Source of the DNA: Diphasiastrum complanatum
Lineage: Eukaryota > Streptophyta > Lycopodiopsida > Lycopodiales > Lycopodiaceae
Direction: 5' to 3'
Assembly: GCA_029204225.1 (NCBI GenBank)
Contig: CM055113.1
Location: forward strand, 22,079,605-22,143,604
Length of the DNA: 64,000 nt
Part shown: positions 34,938 to 49,150 of the stretch, piece by piece
Numbering within the stretch: the first letter of the stretch is position 1
Layout: every line of letters starts with the position of its first letter
Program-made: the position numbers and the translations under genes
The notes under the pieces: model-generated
Databases searched by the model: none
Told to the model about the DNA's origin: nothing
What the model saw: the letters and a program-made list of their open reading frames with translations, nothing else

Positions 34938-35559
34938 TATTCTTCCCAAGTAGATGAAATGAAGAAGGAGATAGAGAGACAAAGTGACGAAATGGAAGAA
35001 CTCCGAAAGACTGTACAGATGTAGATGAAGATGATGAAAAGTTTATCCTAGGTTAGTTCGCTTTCTCATTTCTTCTTTCTCTCTCTCCATCTCTTTTTTT
35101 GGAAACTTGGTACGGTCCTAGCTATCTACATAAAGAGAGGGAGAGGGAGAGAGAGAGAATGAGATATATTCCTTATTTCAGTTTTGATCATGCATCATGT
35201 TGTTGTAGAGGAAGATCCAATGCTACAACAGTTGGGTTCAGCTCAGCCGTTATCTATAGTTAAAGAGATTTAATCTCACTTCTTTCTAAGAGTCTAATTA
35301 TTACACATGTACTTTGAGACACAAGACAATGCATGGGATGTCATACTCTAAATTGTGAAAGCCTTATAAAAAGTATGGACCTCATTAGAGAGATAGAGAT
35401 AAGTTTTCTAACAATTTCATAATCTTTTTCGTATGTCATGTAGCGTGCAACTATAGAGAAGGATCCGACGCCACGACAATCATGTTTAGCTCAGCCATTA
35501 TCTAAGGTAAACAACTTGCTATCGAGGTTTAGGGTTTAGGGTTGGTGATATTTTTTGCA
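34938..35559. other. CACTA interior, no clear gene
   Basis: A short Glu/Met/Lys-rich coiled-coil-like stretch (about 34940-35050) probably belongs to the ORF1 tail. Two similar ~60-bp blocks (GAGGAAGATCCAATGC and GAGAAGGATCCGACGC, near 35209 and 35455) resemble a duplicated segment. Confidence 0.4.
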
Positions 35560-36167
35560 ATTTTAGCCAACAAATTGCAGGTATTTATTCACAATTATTT
35601 TTGGCAAAAATTGCCAAAACAATTGCAAAAATTCATTTCCGCAATTTTTTTCAAAATAGTGTATAAAAATTGTGGAAAATAAATTCACAATTTAAATTCT
35701 ATTGCGAATTTATTTTCCGCAAATTTTTGACACTATTTTGAAAAAAATTACGAAAATGAATTTTCGCAATTTTTTTTTTCACAATTTTTGCACAAAAAAT
35801 TGCGGAAAAATATCCGCAATTTTTGCCACAACAATTGCGGAAATGAATTTTCGCAACTTTTTTGACAATTTTTGCCCAAAAAATTTGGCAAAAAATATCA
35901 GCCAAACAAATTGCAAAAACAGATTGTGGAGATAAATATGCAATTATCATGCCAAAAAATTTGTGGGTGGGTTTCTGCAATTGTTTTATTGTTAATTTAG
36001 CCATAAAAATTGCAAAAAATCAGCCAAAAAAATAGCGGGATCGAAACTGCGAATTTGCCAAAAAAATTGCAAAAACTGTTTTCGCAAATTTTTTGGCAAA
36101 AAATGGCAAAAATTGCGGAAATTTTCACAATTTTTTTCTGCAATTTTTGCCACCTTTTCTTGTAGTA
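35560..36167. repeat. Right CACTA terminus with subterminal repeat array
   Basis: Mirror counterpart of the left array: repeated AATTGCGGAAA/TTTTCGCAATTT motifs, ending in the terminal inverted repeat. Confidence 0.85.
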
Positions 36168-36430
36168 GCTATTCCGACTCAAATTGGAGAGGAACAGTCT
36201 TTACAAGAAAATCTACCTTCGGGTTTTATTTCTATCCAGTAGGGGGACCGATTTCATGGAACTCAAGGAAGCAGAAATCAGTTGTGTTTTCTTCGACAGA
36301 GACAGAGTACATCGCAACATGACAAGCTTCAAAAGAAGCTGTATGGATCAGGTTATTACTTCACGACTTACATCACACTCAGTTCAATGCTACCATCATT
36401 CTGTGTGACAACATTAGCAAGATGGTAACA
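36168..36430 (+). pseudogene. copia-P RNase H, continued after the CACTA insertion
   Basis: Starts at Y-S-D-S-N-W (RNase H first Asp), then R-K-S-T-F-G-F, I-S-W-N-S-R-K-Q and S-S-T-E-T-E-Y-I-A (catalytic Glu). A frame change or stop after this leads to a C-D-N-I-S-like end. If the CACTA element and one GCT copy are ignored, the frame is continuous with 30787. Confidence 0.85.
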
Positions 36431-36489
36431 TCATTTCCAACAATACTATAATAAAGTGAATGATCATACTCATCTCATAACAAAGCCTT

Positions 36490-37079
36490 GAGAGAGTAAA
36501 AAAGTGTTAAGCTTAGCATACCAACTCCTTGGTGCTTGCTTAAGGCCATACAAGCTCTTCCTCCTCAAGATCACCATTCAAGAATGCATTTGTAATGTCC
36601 ATTTTCCATAGATCCCATCCATAAAGTGTAGCAAGTGATACGATGACTCGAATGCTTACCATCCTTGCCATGGGTGCAAAGGTCTCATCATAGTCAATCT
36701 CTTGTTCTTTAGCATATCCATTTGCCACTAACCTTCGCTTGTACTTGTTGATAGATCCATCTTGGTTTGTCTTCACCTTGAAGATCCATTTCCACCTAAT
36801 AGATTTTTTGTCCTTAGGTAACTCCACCAATCTCCTTGTTCCATTTTTCATAAGAGCTTGATACTCAAGTTCCATTGCTTGGATCCACTCCTCTTCTTTC
36901 CTTGATTCATCTAAACTTTTCGGTTCATCAAAAGAGGTTAGGAAAGCAACATAATTTCCAGAAACTACTTGCTTACTCTTTTCATCATATGTGAGCCTTG
37001 AAGGTACTTGTCTTTCCCTTGATGTTCTCCTTGGCTTTTGACTTGATGAAGGTCCATCATCTTCACCATACAATACCAC
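36490..37079 (-). pseudogene. Ty1/copia reverse transcriptase N-terminal part
   Basis: Minus-strand frame with W-I-Q-A-M-E-L-E, W-K-W-I-F-K-V-K, Y-K-x-R-L-V-A-N-G, Y-D-E-T-F-A-P and D-I-T-N-A-F-L-N-G. A frameshift near 36545 moves the Y-G-L-K-Q-A-P-R-S-W motif into another frame. It closely resembles the relic at 50715-51051, so it is the same family. It meets the plus-strand copia-P head to head at about 36450-36490. Confidence 0.82.
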
Positions 37080-37731
37080 AAGTTATAGAAGCATGGCCAT
37101 CCACTTCCACGGCCGCACCATTGTTTTGAAGACCTGTCACCATCGAGGAGGAAGTGCAGATGTTTCTACATCAACATCCTCATGAATCCTTGAGGGGTGG
37201 CTAGGTAATAAAATTCTAGACGTCAGAAATAGAAGCCGACAAGGAACTTGACAAGATACCCACATTGGGTGAGCAACCACCAGGGTGTGAACAGTTGTTG
37301 AGAAAACTCCAGAGACTCTATTAGTAGTTATGTGGCGAGCCTGCATCAGCTCAGCGTGGATCCATATTATGTGCTCATGCCGCGTAGGAATAAGTGAAAA
37401 GATCTTGGTTTTCCAATGGTCGATTGTCTACCGACCGTACAACTGGAACATTTCAATTGATTTCCATCAGGACCTCCAAGCATACTCAAGAGAGTATATG
37501 AATTCACCATATCTGATGGTTAGGCCATGCAAACTTTGGCTTCGATTGTTGTAAGCCTAGGCTAGGCTACGACTCTTGAATGTAATGGCAATGTTCTTCT
37601 GGTTCTGCTCCATATACATATAGAACATCACCTGCAGAGCTTTCCATTATTGGTGTGGCCTGAAGAACCGCACTTTTTAGTACACCAGATCTTAGGATTG
37701 GAGGCTAGAGCTTTCAATCTTTTATCTAACA
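37080..37731. other. No recognised feature
   Basis: No motif of gag, pol or host genes was found on either strand. It may be diverged retroelement sequence. Confidence 0.4.
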
Positions 37732-38420
37732 CTATAGATATTTGAACCTTCGAATCCTACATCTGTTTCGATAGATCTGCAATATTTTTCTTTTCCATTT
37801 TCTTTGTTTTATTAGGTAGATCCTTGGAAGGCTTTGTTTTTTCTCCTTCTGATAGTATTTTTTGTCTTTCGAAGAGTCAGAACTCTCAGTGTCCAATTCG
37901 TCACTTGAGCTAGTTGATCTAGAACTATATGAAGAACCATCATCAAAGCTCGAATCTTTGGATAATTTTGTTGGTTTCTTTTCCATCATGTAGTTGGAAT
38001 GACGTTTTCTCGTAACTTTTGATGTTGCATAATTTCTTGTTGTCGCAATAATTTCGTCCAAGCTATTCATGGAACATTGTCTGAAATATTGATCGATCTT
38101 TGACGACAGACCTGCAAGAAAGCATTCTATCGGCATGGCAACATGATACACATCAACTAGTTTTCGATTAAGTTTCGAGTGTATCATCTCAAAGATTCCT
38201 TCTCTTTCTTTTGTTCTAAATTTAGTCATGTCAGCAGTCTGGTTGAATACCCCATCTCATGGGATTGGTTGAGAAAGGCTTCTTTTAGCTACTCCCAAGT
38301 GGTGACAACTATATGGTCCATTTGGCCATACCAAATGCAGACTTGTTTTTGCAACACAACTAGAAAAATTCGTAGCTTGTTCCCTGGGCGGGAGATGTGG
38401 ACACATGAAAATCCACTTAT
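37732..38420 (-). pseudogene. Ty3/gypsy Gag fragment
   Basis: Minus strand: a W-E-Y-L-K-E-A-F-L motif in one frame (near 38290), then I-E-C-F-L-A-G-L-S-S-K-I-D-Q-Y-F and D-E-I-I-A-T-T-R-N-Y, then a Ser/Asp-rich tail. This parallels the Gag at 23953-24400, including the Ser-rich tail, and is the same family. It lacks knuckles and all of pol. Confidence 0.65.
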
Positions 38421-38657
38421 AGTTATCTATGCTTTTTAAGGGGCCTGACATTTTGCGAGTAGATGTATGTGAGTCATGCGAGTTTTTGGAATTGCTAAAG
38501 CACAAATTTTGACAATCTCCATTTTGTCAACCAAATAAGAAGATACTATTTGGAATAGAAACAATTTCCAAATTTTAGTTGCAGTCAAGCTTTGCATTAA
38601 GTCTAGCAACTTGCAATTGTAAGCCCATTCCAAAGAAAATGAGTTAAGCCTTGCATA

Positions 38658-39017
38658 CTAGGACTTGGGACTTCTTTGAGCCCATACAAGCTTTTGAATA
38701 AGAGACATACATACTTTGGATTCTTCACCTTCCTTGATAAAGCCTTCCGGTTGCTCTAGATAAATTTCCTCCTCAAGATAGCCATTGAGGAAGGCATTAG
38801 AAACATCGAGTTTGAACATCCTCCACTTGAAGTAACATGCAATGGAAATAATGACTCTTATAGTCACCATCTTGGCCACTTCTGCAAAAGTGTCTTCGTA
38901 GTCAAGACCTTGGATTTGAGCATATCCTTTTGCACATAGTCTTGCTTTGAATTTGTTGATAGATCCATCATTGTTGTACTTTACTCGAAACACCCACTTG
39001 TATCTAATAACATGCAC
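38658..39017 (-). pseudogene. Ty1/copia reverse transcriptase fragment
   Basis: Y-K-W-V-F-R-V-K, K-A-R-L-C-A-K-G-Y, K-M-V-T-I-R-V-I-I-S, D-V-S-N-A-F-L-N-G-Y-L-E-E-E-I-Y and E-Q-P-E-G-F-I. It is very similar to the RT at 53780-55300, so the same family. It ends before the YVDD motif. Both edges are abrupt. Confidence 0.82.
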
Positions 39018-39039
39018 AAGCTCCCAAGTGTTGTTACTT

Positions 39040-40400
39040 TGTGATTATATAAAAAAAAAACAAGCTATAAACTAAAATTGTTAACCTATTTTTCTATTTT
39101 ATTATTAATTTTCCTATGTAGTTGGCATTTTTCATGCATTGAATATCACTCTAACAGTGAGGCAAACACAAAATTTTCCCGTATTGGGCATTAGACGGTG
39201 AAGAGTCAAAATAGGCTTCAAGAGATATAACATCCCTGGTTGCTTAAATTGCACATAGCTTTTCAATCTTGTTTCATTTCTATAAAATTGTATACTTTTT
39301 TGTTGATTTGTTTTTCAACGAAATGTGAATATGGATAGCTAATGACTGGCACATGGCACATGCACATTCTAGCAAAATGTGCATGTGCTATGTTATGTGG
39401 TTGTCTTCATGTTAATTCGATCAATATTTTCATGTTCTATGTGTCAACTTTGTATTGGATGTCCACTTGAGAACCGAGTAGGCTCATGAAAAATTATGGT
39501 TCTAAATTTACGTGGAAATTTTGCTTTTGGAGGTGCCTTTAAAATACACAAAAAAGGTGAGCACTTGGCATTATGAGCACCATCAAGGCCCACCAAGAGT
39601 CCTAATCAACAACAATAGGAAAACAAAAGCGTCAATTAAGGCATCTCATGGGCTTTATTGCTCCACTCAAGTGGGAAATGTGCACTTTCCTTGATGGCCA
39701 AGTTGAACCAACCAGATAAGTGCCAACAATTGGCCCATTCTTCTATGATCTATTTTTTTCATTACCCTTGGCCCGGTTCCCAAGAGGTCTTCTTTGCAAC
39801 GCACCCAGGCTTGGCATTTGCAAGCCGCAATGCAAGTCAAAGGCAAAAAAGGGAAGAAATTTCAAAAGCATGTCATGTATTATGGAAGGAGCCGGACATA
39901 AGCCATTCTACCCGGTAAGGATTTCCAAAAAAATTTGGGCGAGGCCCGGAGGGGCCGAGCCTAAATTTTTTTGGAAAGCCAAACCGGGCAGAATGGCCTT
40001 TGCCCGGCTCCTTCCATTGCGTAACTAAAATTTTTTCAGAAGCACATTAAGAAGCATAATAGGCAAGTTTGACTTTGACTGACCAACACAAATGTGCCAT
40101 GTGGTTGCTATGCGGAACCCGTACGGACGGGCACATACAGGCAGAAAAAAAAACGCAGAATCTGCCTTTGAAAAAAATGCATGCATTTTCTGCTTTTTAA
40201 GTTATTCGAAAATGGGCATAATATGCAACAGGTATCCATTACGTGAATGAAAAACTTAAAATTTGTCCTTCCATATGAAAGACAACTTTAAAAAGTCAGA
40301 AGTCATGTTATATTAAAAATTTTAACACTCTATTGTAAAATATAAGCCCATTAGAGTGAAAGGTAGGGGTGCACGTCAAATTTCAAGTCTAAAAGTAGCA
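39040..40400. other. Non-coding interval with a foldback element
   Basis: AT-rich with no gene recognised; contains the foldback at 39882-40017. About 39550-39880 includes some longer frames but no motif. Confidence 0.45.
39882..40017. repeat. Foldback/MITE-like inverted repeat (136 bp)
   Basis: Starts ATGGAAGGAGCCGG and ends CCGGCTCCTTCCAT. The arms of about 57 bp pair imperfectly along their length, including CCAAAAAAATTT with AAATTTTTTTGG, around a GAGGCCCGGAGGGGCC centre. No target-site duplication is evident. Confidence 0.75.
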
Positions 40401-40405
40401 ATTTC

Positions 40406-40433
40406 GGGGGGGGGGGGGGGGGGGGGGGGGGGG
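40406..40433. repeat. G28 homopolymer
   Basis: Twenty-eight consecutive G followed by TGGAGGGG. Long G tracts are prone to sequencing and assembly error, so the length is uncertain. Confidence 0.8.
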
Positions 40434-40589
40434 TGGAGGGGCTCGCATCTAAGGAGCACGGTGGCCTTTGGCCCCGGTGCATCCTCAGCCAAACGTTTTT
40501 TTTGTTTTTTAAATTGGCTGCCCCGTGTCCAGGCAACCAAGAAATTATCCCATAGGCATTTCTATGGGATAACTAGCTGGGAATATATA

Positions 40590-40850
40590 GGCAGGCATGG
40601 GGTGCCAGGTTGTGGTTCCTGCTGCCCAACCCATGTCTACGCTGCCCGGCACCCATCCCCATGCCCGACACCCAGTCGCGTTGCCGTGCACCATGCGCCA
40701 CGCCAGGCTGCCTGGTCCCGTGCTCCGGCCCATGCTCCAGCCCGTGCCCGCGAAAATCTATCCCTGCCCGCCCGGGCACCAGGGCTACGTGACGCCCAAC
40801 CACTGGGCAGAGGCCAAATGCCTTAAAGCGTGTGGCTCCCTTGGGGGCGT
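40590..40850. other. GC-rich block with CCCG/CCATG repeats
   Basis: Much richer in G and C than its surroundings, with repeated TGCCCGRCACCC, CCCATGC and GCCCGTGC motifs. Frames are open on both strands, as composition predicts, and no domain is recognised. Confidence 0.5.
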
Positions 40851-41104
40851 GTTCCATGCCGTGCTTGAGAGGGAAAGCGTTAATAAGCAGCGTAACAGTA
40901 TTCTTTGTTATTTATTTATTAGGAAGGCGGTTAGGCCCCCACCCCATTTAAGGGGCTGTCCTGAGGGTGTGACAAGGCCGTTACAAGTGGGTTAAAAGTT
41001 TCTGTTAGTTTTGGTTACGCTGCTTGTTAACGCTTTCTCTCTCAAGAACGGCATCCGAAACGGCCGCGCGATGGCGATGGCGATGCCAATGGATCGAGCG
41101 AGCG

Positions 41105-41108
<4 letters not shown>

Positions 41109-41141
<33 letters not shown>
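41109..41141. repeat. (GA)n microsatellite
   Basis: A 33-bp GA run after GAGCGAGCGAG, upstream of transporter copy B. Confidence 0.9.
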
Positions 41142-41143
<2 letters not shown>

Positions 41144-41670
41144 CTCTCTCAGAGTTCTCTCGTATGGATCGATGTTGGTGGTTTTTGTGGATCAGGGATC
41201 GTTGAAGATGAGTCAGTTGAGTAGGTGATTGGTGCCTGAATGTATTGATATCAGCCATCGCTGAAGAGGAGGCATTTTGTGGCCGCATGGAGAGGAGTGC
41301 TGACTGTGAGTGATCAATTCGTTTGATTGAAGCGGTGGAGAGATGCAGAGGAGTGCTTACAAGAACGCGATTTGTTGATTCTTTATTGGTGCTGGATCCT
41401 GAGATGTTTGCTCATAGATACGGATCACTGAGGGCTATAATCTGAAATGGAAGATGTAGGCGTAAGATAGAAATGTAGAAAGATTTATAGATCTGTTAGA
41501 GCTTTTCTTCCATGTCAGTTTTGAGTGATGCAAAATATGAGTCTAAATTGGGTTTTGGGTTTGAAAATTGCTGGAGTTTCGTAGTAGCTTAAGTTAGGTT
41601 TGATTTTCTAGATCAAAGTTAGGGATCCATTCGTAGGGTTTCTCGGAGTAAAATAGCCAGAAAGTGAGCT

Positions 41671-41718
<48 letters not shown>

Positions 41719-42173
41719 CGGGGGGGGATGCTCGCAGAGAAGTGGTGGCGCTGGATGGCAACAGCGCAGTGTGTGATGGCAAGGAGAGTGACTCTCGGTG
41801 GCAGCTTGTCTGCGCGCTTCCACGGTTGGTATACCAGCTTAAAGCTTAAATTTGAAATCAATCAGCTTAATTTTAAGTTAATGAAATTTGCAGATTGGCT
41901 GATTGATTCTTAAAAAAATTTGGCTTTTGATGGAATTTGCAGAGTTTTGGTGAGCATGGTACTTGGAAGTTGGAAGCTCGAGTATTAACTCTTCTGCAAG
42001 AGTACTATTTCAGTCTCCACAGAGAGAGAGATGCTTAGCTTGCATCACAGCAATTCATGAAACTTGCGTCTGTACTGTAAATTCCCCAGGAGACCAGCAA
42101 TTATTGAGAAATTGGTGAGTTGCAATAAGAGGTTTGATTGAGAGACAGAAGAGCTTCTTAGAAAAGGAGGGAG
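41142..42173 (+). promoter_or_regulatory. 5' flank of transporter copy B
   Basis: Non-coding. From about 41675 it aligns with the flank of copy A in blocks. Sequence between the GA run and exon 1 is about 1.1 kb shorter than in copy A. The promoter and 5' UTR are inferred from position only. Confidence 0.5.
41675..41716. repeat. (GA)21 microsatellite
   Basis: 42 bp of GA followed by CCCGGGGGGGG; equivalent to the 122-bp run at 7014 in copy A. Confidence 0.9.
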
Positions 42174-45557
<3,384 letters not shown>

Positions 45558-45872
45558 CAGGCTAATATATTTTTCCACAGGCAACTTTATCACGGCTTTG
45601 GGATAGGTTGCAATATCGAAGTGCTGGTGAAGCCTTCCAATCGGCCATCAGAAGAGATGGTAGTCATGCTGTGCATCTGATATATCCAGTAGACACACAT
45701 AGAGTTGATTAAGTTGCAACCACATGAACCTTAATTAGAGATAGTCATTCTGTCTCAAAATTCATATTCAATTTTGGTATTGCAGAGAAATGCAGCTTAC
45801 GGTAATAGATCTGAGCTGTAAAATTCATGTAAAGAGATGGCAATGAAATAAATCGATTTTTTGAGCTGGTTA

Positions 45873-46102
45873 CTGTAAGTATAAGTGGCGTTTACGAGAG
45901 ATGTCACATAGGTCTCGGAGGTGTGTAGTTACGTAAACTCTCGCCAATCTTTGTAACAACTTTTTTCTTTAATATAAAGTTTTATGGCCACGTTACGAAG
46001 TGGGGATCTTGCGCTCACACAAATGTTTTGTCTATTATATTCTTGTTGCATACACTGCTAGTGGTTAAAAAAGTTCGTTCGGAATATAGTTGTGCTTGGT
46101 AT
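45873..46102 (+). repeat. Copia LTR fragment
   Basis: Matches about 16635-16860 (shared TTACGTAAAC, CCAATCTTTGTAAC, TTTCTTTAATATAAAG, GTTACGAAG). It begins where similarity between the two transporter copies ends, and stops abruptly where a gag fragment starts, so the LTR end and PBS are deleted. Confidence 0.7.
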
Positions 46103-46334
46103 TGTTCATAATCCAGAAGCTTGGAATAAGCTAACATAAATGTATGAGAAGAAATCAATGCTTGAGAAATTCACCTTGCTAAGGATTCTTCTCAACATTA
46201 GAATTCAAGAAGGCGAGAGCCTATTAGAGCATGTCAACAACCTTAAGGATGTGAAAGATCAACTGGAAGCAATAGATTGCAAATCATTTGAACACTTTAA
46301 CTTGCAAAAAATCAGACATGAGTTCCTGAGTTGA
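46103..46334 (+). pseudogene. Ty1/copia gag fragment
   Basis: A-W-N-K-L-T, a stop, then M-Y-E-K-K-S-M-L-E-K-F-T-L-L and L-L-E-H-V-N-N-L-K-D: the UBN2-type middle of a copia Gag. It is short and truncated at both sides. Confidence 0.75.
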
Positions 46335-47100
46335 ATGATGTTTAGATAGGGTCCTATTTATTCACCCAATGCATAAAATCATCAAAGAGCATTGTTGGCC
46401 ATTTACATTACATGCCCAACGCATGTTTACTGTGCAAAGCGCCAATAGTTGCAAATATGCCATGAAGCATTAAAAAGAATAAGTAGCTAAATTTTGTTAA
46501 GTGCCTCGAAGCACAATAGGTGGCGTGGCTCAAAAAAATGGTAAAAGCATTGTAAAGTCAAGCTACTTGCAAAATAAATAAAAGCAAGTTAACTTAGACT
46601 CTTAAGTTCTAGAAATGAGCCAATAAGAAAGTGTCACTTCAACTTTTTTGGACCCAACTATATAAGGGCCAAATCCTTTGTATTTTATGTTGACAACTTT
46701 CATTTGATCAATCAAAGAGTCAAGTTCCCTCCTATAGTGTGTCTTGTGAATGCTTTGAGAGAAAGAGAGAGAGTTATGAGGTGAATGTTTTTGATAATGC
46801 TTAGATGTTTACTTTTCTATTGCACATGTATGATGCCTAGATCGTTAGTTTGGTGTAGTATCTCTCCTTGCTAGTTAGATTTGTTGCAAAAGGTTCTGCA
46901 AATCGAAATGTGCCAAGCTATGAAGCAAGCTGTGAGTTGCACATAGGAAGAAGAATGGCCTCTATGCTCTTTCATAGCTAGTCTTCTCTCCCTTCCTTTG
47001 ATAGTAGTGCTTTGGTCTCCTCTGCAACAACTTATTCAATTGGCTATTGATTAAAAAAACATCAACACAAAGTGCTCTTAGAACATAGCTTGAGCCTCTA
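46335..47100. other. Non-coding; possible LTR with TATA box
   Basis: No gene. CTATATAAGGGCC near 46650 followed by T-rich leader-like sequence is typical of an LTR promoter, but its ends could not be fixed. Confidence 0.35.
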
Positions 47101-48180
47101 TACTATTGTAGCGTAGGCATCCCAAAGGGAGCCGGGAACCACGACTTAGCTTCCCAGCCTTCAACTCTTGCCGTCCAAACCCACTTGACATACAAGCAGC
47201 CAACTCGCCAACAACGATCAGACTTAACCAACTGGAAGTTCAAAAACCAACATTGAGATCCAACCTGGCGCCATGCCAGATCGACGGTCTCGATGTGGGT
47301 GACTTCCCTCCAAGCAAGCCGCTGGACATACATCAAACTTAACCAACTCAAAGCTTCATTACAAACGAGTAACATCCATTCCAAGCAAGTGGTCTGACTT
47401 ACATCAGACTTAACCAACTGAAAGCTTCGTCACGAGCGCTGGAAGCCAACCTGGCGCCACGCCAGACTTGACAACCATAAACAGGCAACTTCCACCCAAG
47501 CAAGCCATCCAACTCAGCTGACATGTTAGAGCCCGTTCCCCAAGAGCTTAACCCATTCACGTTCATGCAAGGAACACTCAGAACCACAAGCTGCGACAGA
47601 TATGGAGACAACCAGTTCCTGGACCAAATGGTCCCGACAGCATACCGCTGGCGCCACGGACCGAATGGTCCCGATGGCATACCGCTGGCGTCCCAGGATA
47701 CGACCCTCAGCTATGTGCCAAATTAAAAAGTTTGAAGCGGCCTTACAACTGGCACTTTTACCGAACACTGAAACCCAGAAGGTAATCAGAGTCAGTTTGA
47801 GAAAAATCCCACTTTATTGATAAATTTGAGAAGGTTACATTTCAAGTGTGTGACCGACCCTAGTCTCTGAGGCGCTGGCATGCCAAGGCGAGTGCCAGGA
47901 CAACATTCCAGCAAGGGAGGCTGAGACTTGGTTGGAGCTCGCCCTTAGTCGCAACCCGCACTCCCCTATAGTGTTGGTGGGATTCGCCACCTCCCCTCAT
48001 ACCAAGTACTCTACCCAAGCTAGTAAAGCACATTTTCTTTCTCTAGGATTTTCTCTCTCTAGAATTTATTGATCCCCAAGGTTCCTTTAATCATGTCTAA
48101 ATCGTGCGAGGTGATTGCACATCGATTTGAGCTCTCTGGACTTCGCTAGAACCGATCAAAGATTTTCAGCCATAGGAACT
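47100..48180. repeat. Repeat-rich block, probable gypsy LTR region
   Basis: Contains at least three diverged units sharing CAGACTTAACCAACTGRAAG, CCTGGCGCCAYGCCAGA and CCAAGCAAGCC (about 47215-47520), then a 35-40 bp duplication sharing GCATACCGCTGGCG (about 47620-47690). It ends before a GGCGCC-type PBS. No protein motif is seen; open frames reflect the repeats. Confidence 0.5.
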
Positions 48181-48181
48181 T

Positions 48182-48290
48182 GGCGCCGGCTGGATTCTGG
48201 TCACAGTGGCGCCGGGAGCAACAGGGGCGTTGCTGGCGCCGGGGACAATACTGGCGCCGGTGGCACTGGAAGTAAAGCTTGTAAAAGTAA
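48182..48290 (+). other. GGCGCC-type PBS candidate and GGCGCCGG repeats
   Basis: TTGGCGCCGGCTGGATTC resembles the start of Tat-like gypsy primer-binding sites (TTGGCGCCG...). TGGCGCCGG then recurs three more times within 80 bp. The assignment is tentative. Confidence 0.4.
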
Positions 48291-48319
48291 CTTTACAACA
48301 ACTATACATACCTATTAAA

Positions 48320-48760
48320 ATCAGTAAAACTAGAAGTAAATTTATGTTACAATAAGAATGAATTTATCTATCAAACTAGGCTCTTGGAACCTATTTTAAA
48401 CTATTCAAGACCTTGTGCTCCTGTTCTTGAAGGACATAACCTTCTAGTTGATAGATGTAAATTTGTTCTTGTATGTAACCATTAAAGAATATGTTTTGGA
48501 CATCCATTTAATGAATGTCTAGATCTTCTGCAATTGATATAGCCAATAGACTTTGAATAGATTGATGTGGCATGGCTTGTACCCATAATAATCTTTGAAA
48601 GGTGTTTTGGAGTCGACTGCTTTATAATTTTGTAGATAATAAGCAATGGATATAGCTTCAACTCAAAAAAATTTTGGATAGCAACATTCAATTCTTTCTT
48701 TAAACTACTCCATTATGTTGTGGAGTGTATCCAACAGTAAACTGATCATTGGAAGCTTTC
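48320..48760 (-). pseudogene. Ty1/copia integrase-RT remnant
   Basis: Minus strand: V-G-Y-T-P-Q-H-N-G-V (integrase core end) near 48720, then F-F-E/L-like integrase tail, then in another frame F-F-N-G-Y-I-Q-E-Q-I-Y and L-E-G-Y-V-L (RT). Integrase tail and RT palm lie far too close together, so an internal deletion has joined them. Confidence 0.65.
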
Positions 48761-49150
48761 TATTTCTTGGATCGGGGGTGAAGCCTCTAGAGATTGATCA
48801 GTTGCTTCTACTTGTTTGGGTGGTTTCTCCACAGTATGTTCTCTTGGGTTTTGTCTTGCAAACAGGATCTTGAGGAGCTTTCTCTTTCATTGGTATCAGA
48901 TCAAGGCTTACAATGATTGGAGAACTTGGAGTGGTGTTGCTTTTCGTCAAATTTTTGGTGTGGATCAATTGGCATTCTCATCCAGGTGGAGAACAAGATT
49001 CCAAGTGGGTGAATTCTCCTAGTTTCCATTTGCATGTCGTTAAGATCCGTCTCTCTTTGATTTCACTGTGCTTGCTCCTAGAATGAAATCTAGGATTGAT
49101 CGATAATGCAATAGTAATTTGACGATCACACTAAATAATTGTTGGAGCTG
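48761..49150 (+). other. Possible plus-strand copia LTR end and PBS
   Basis: TTGGTATCAGATC at about 48889-48901 is one base from the copia PBS. No gag motif follows convincingly, and nothing else is recognised here. Confidence 0.35.

Noticed and set aside
40356-40995. Gly-rich and Pro/Cys/Ala-rich frames across the G28 run and the GC-rich block
   Set aside because: Open on both strands because of composition, with no domain and no splice context.
47103-47820. Several Trp/Ser/Gly-rich frames
   Set aside because: They follow the tandem repeats of this block in both strands and show no conserved domain.
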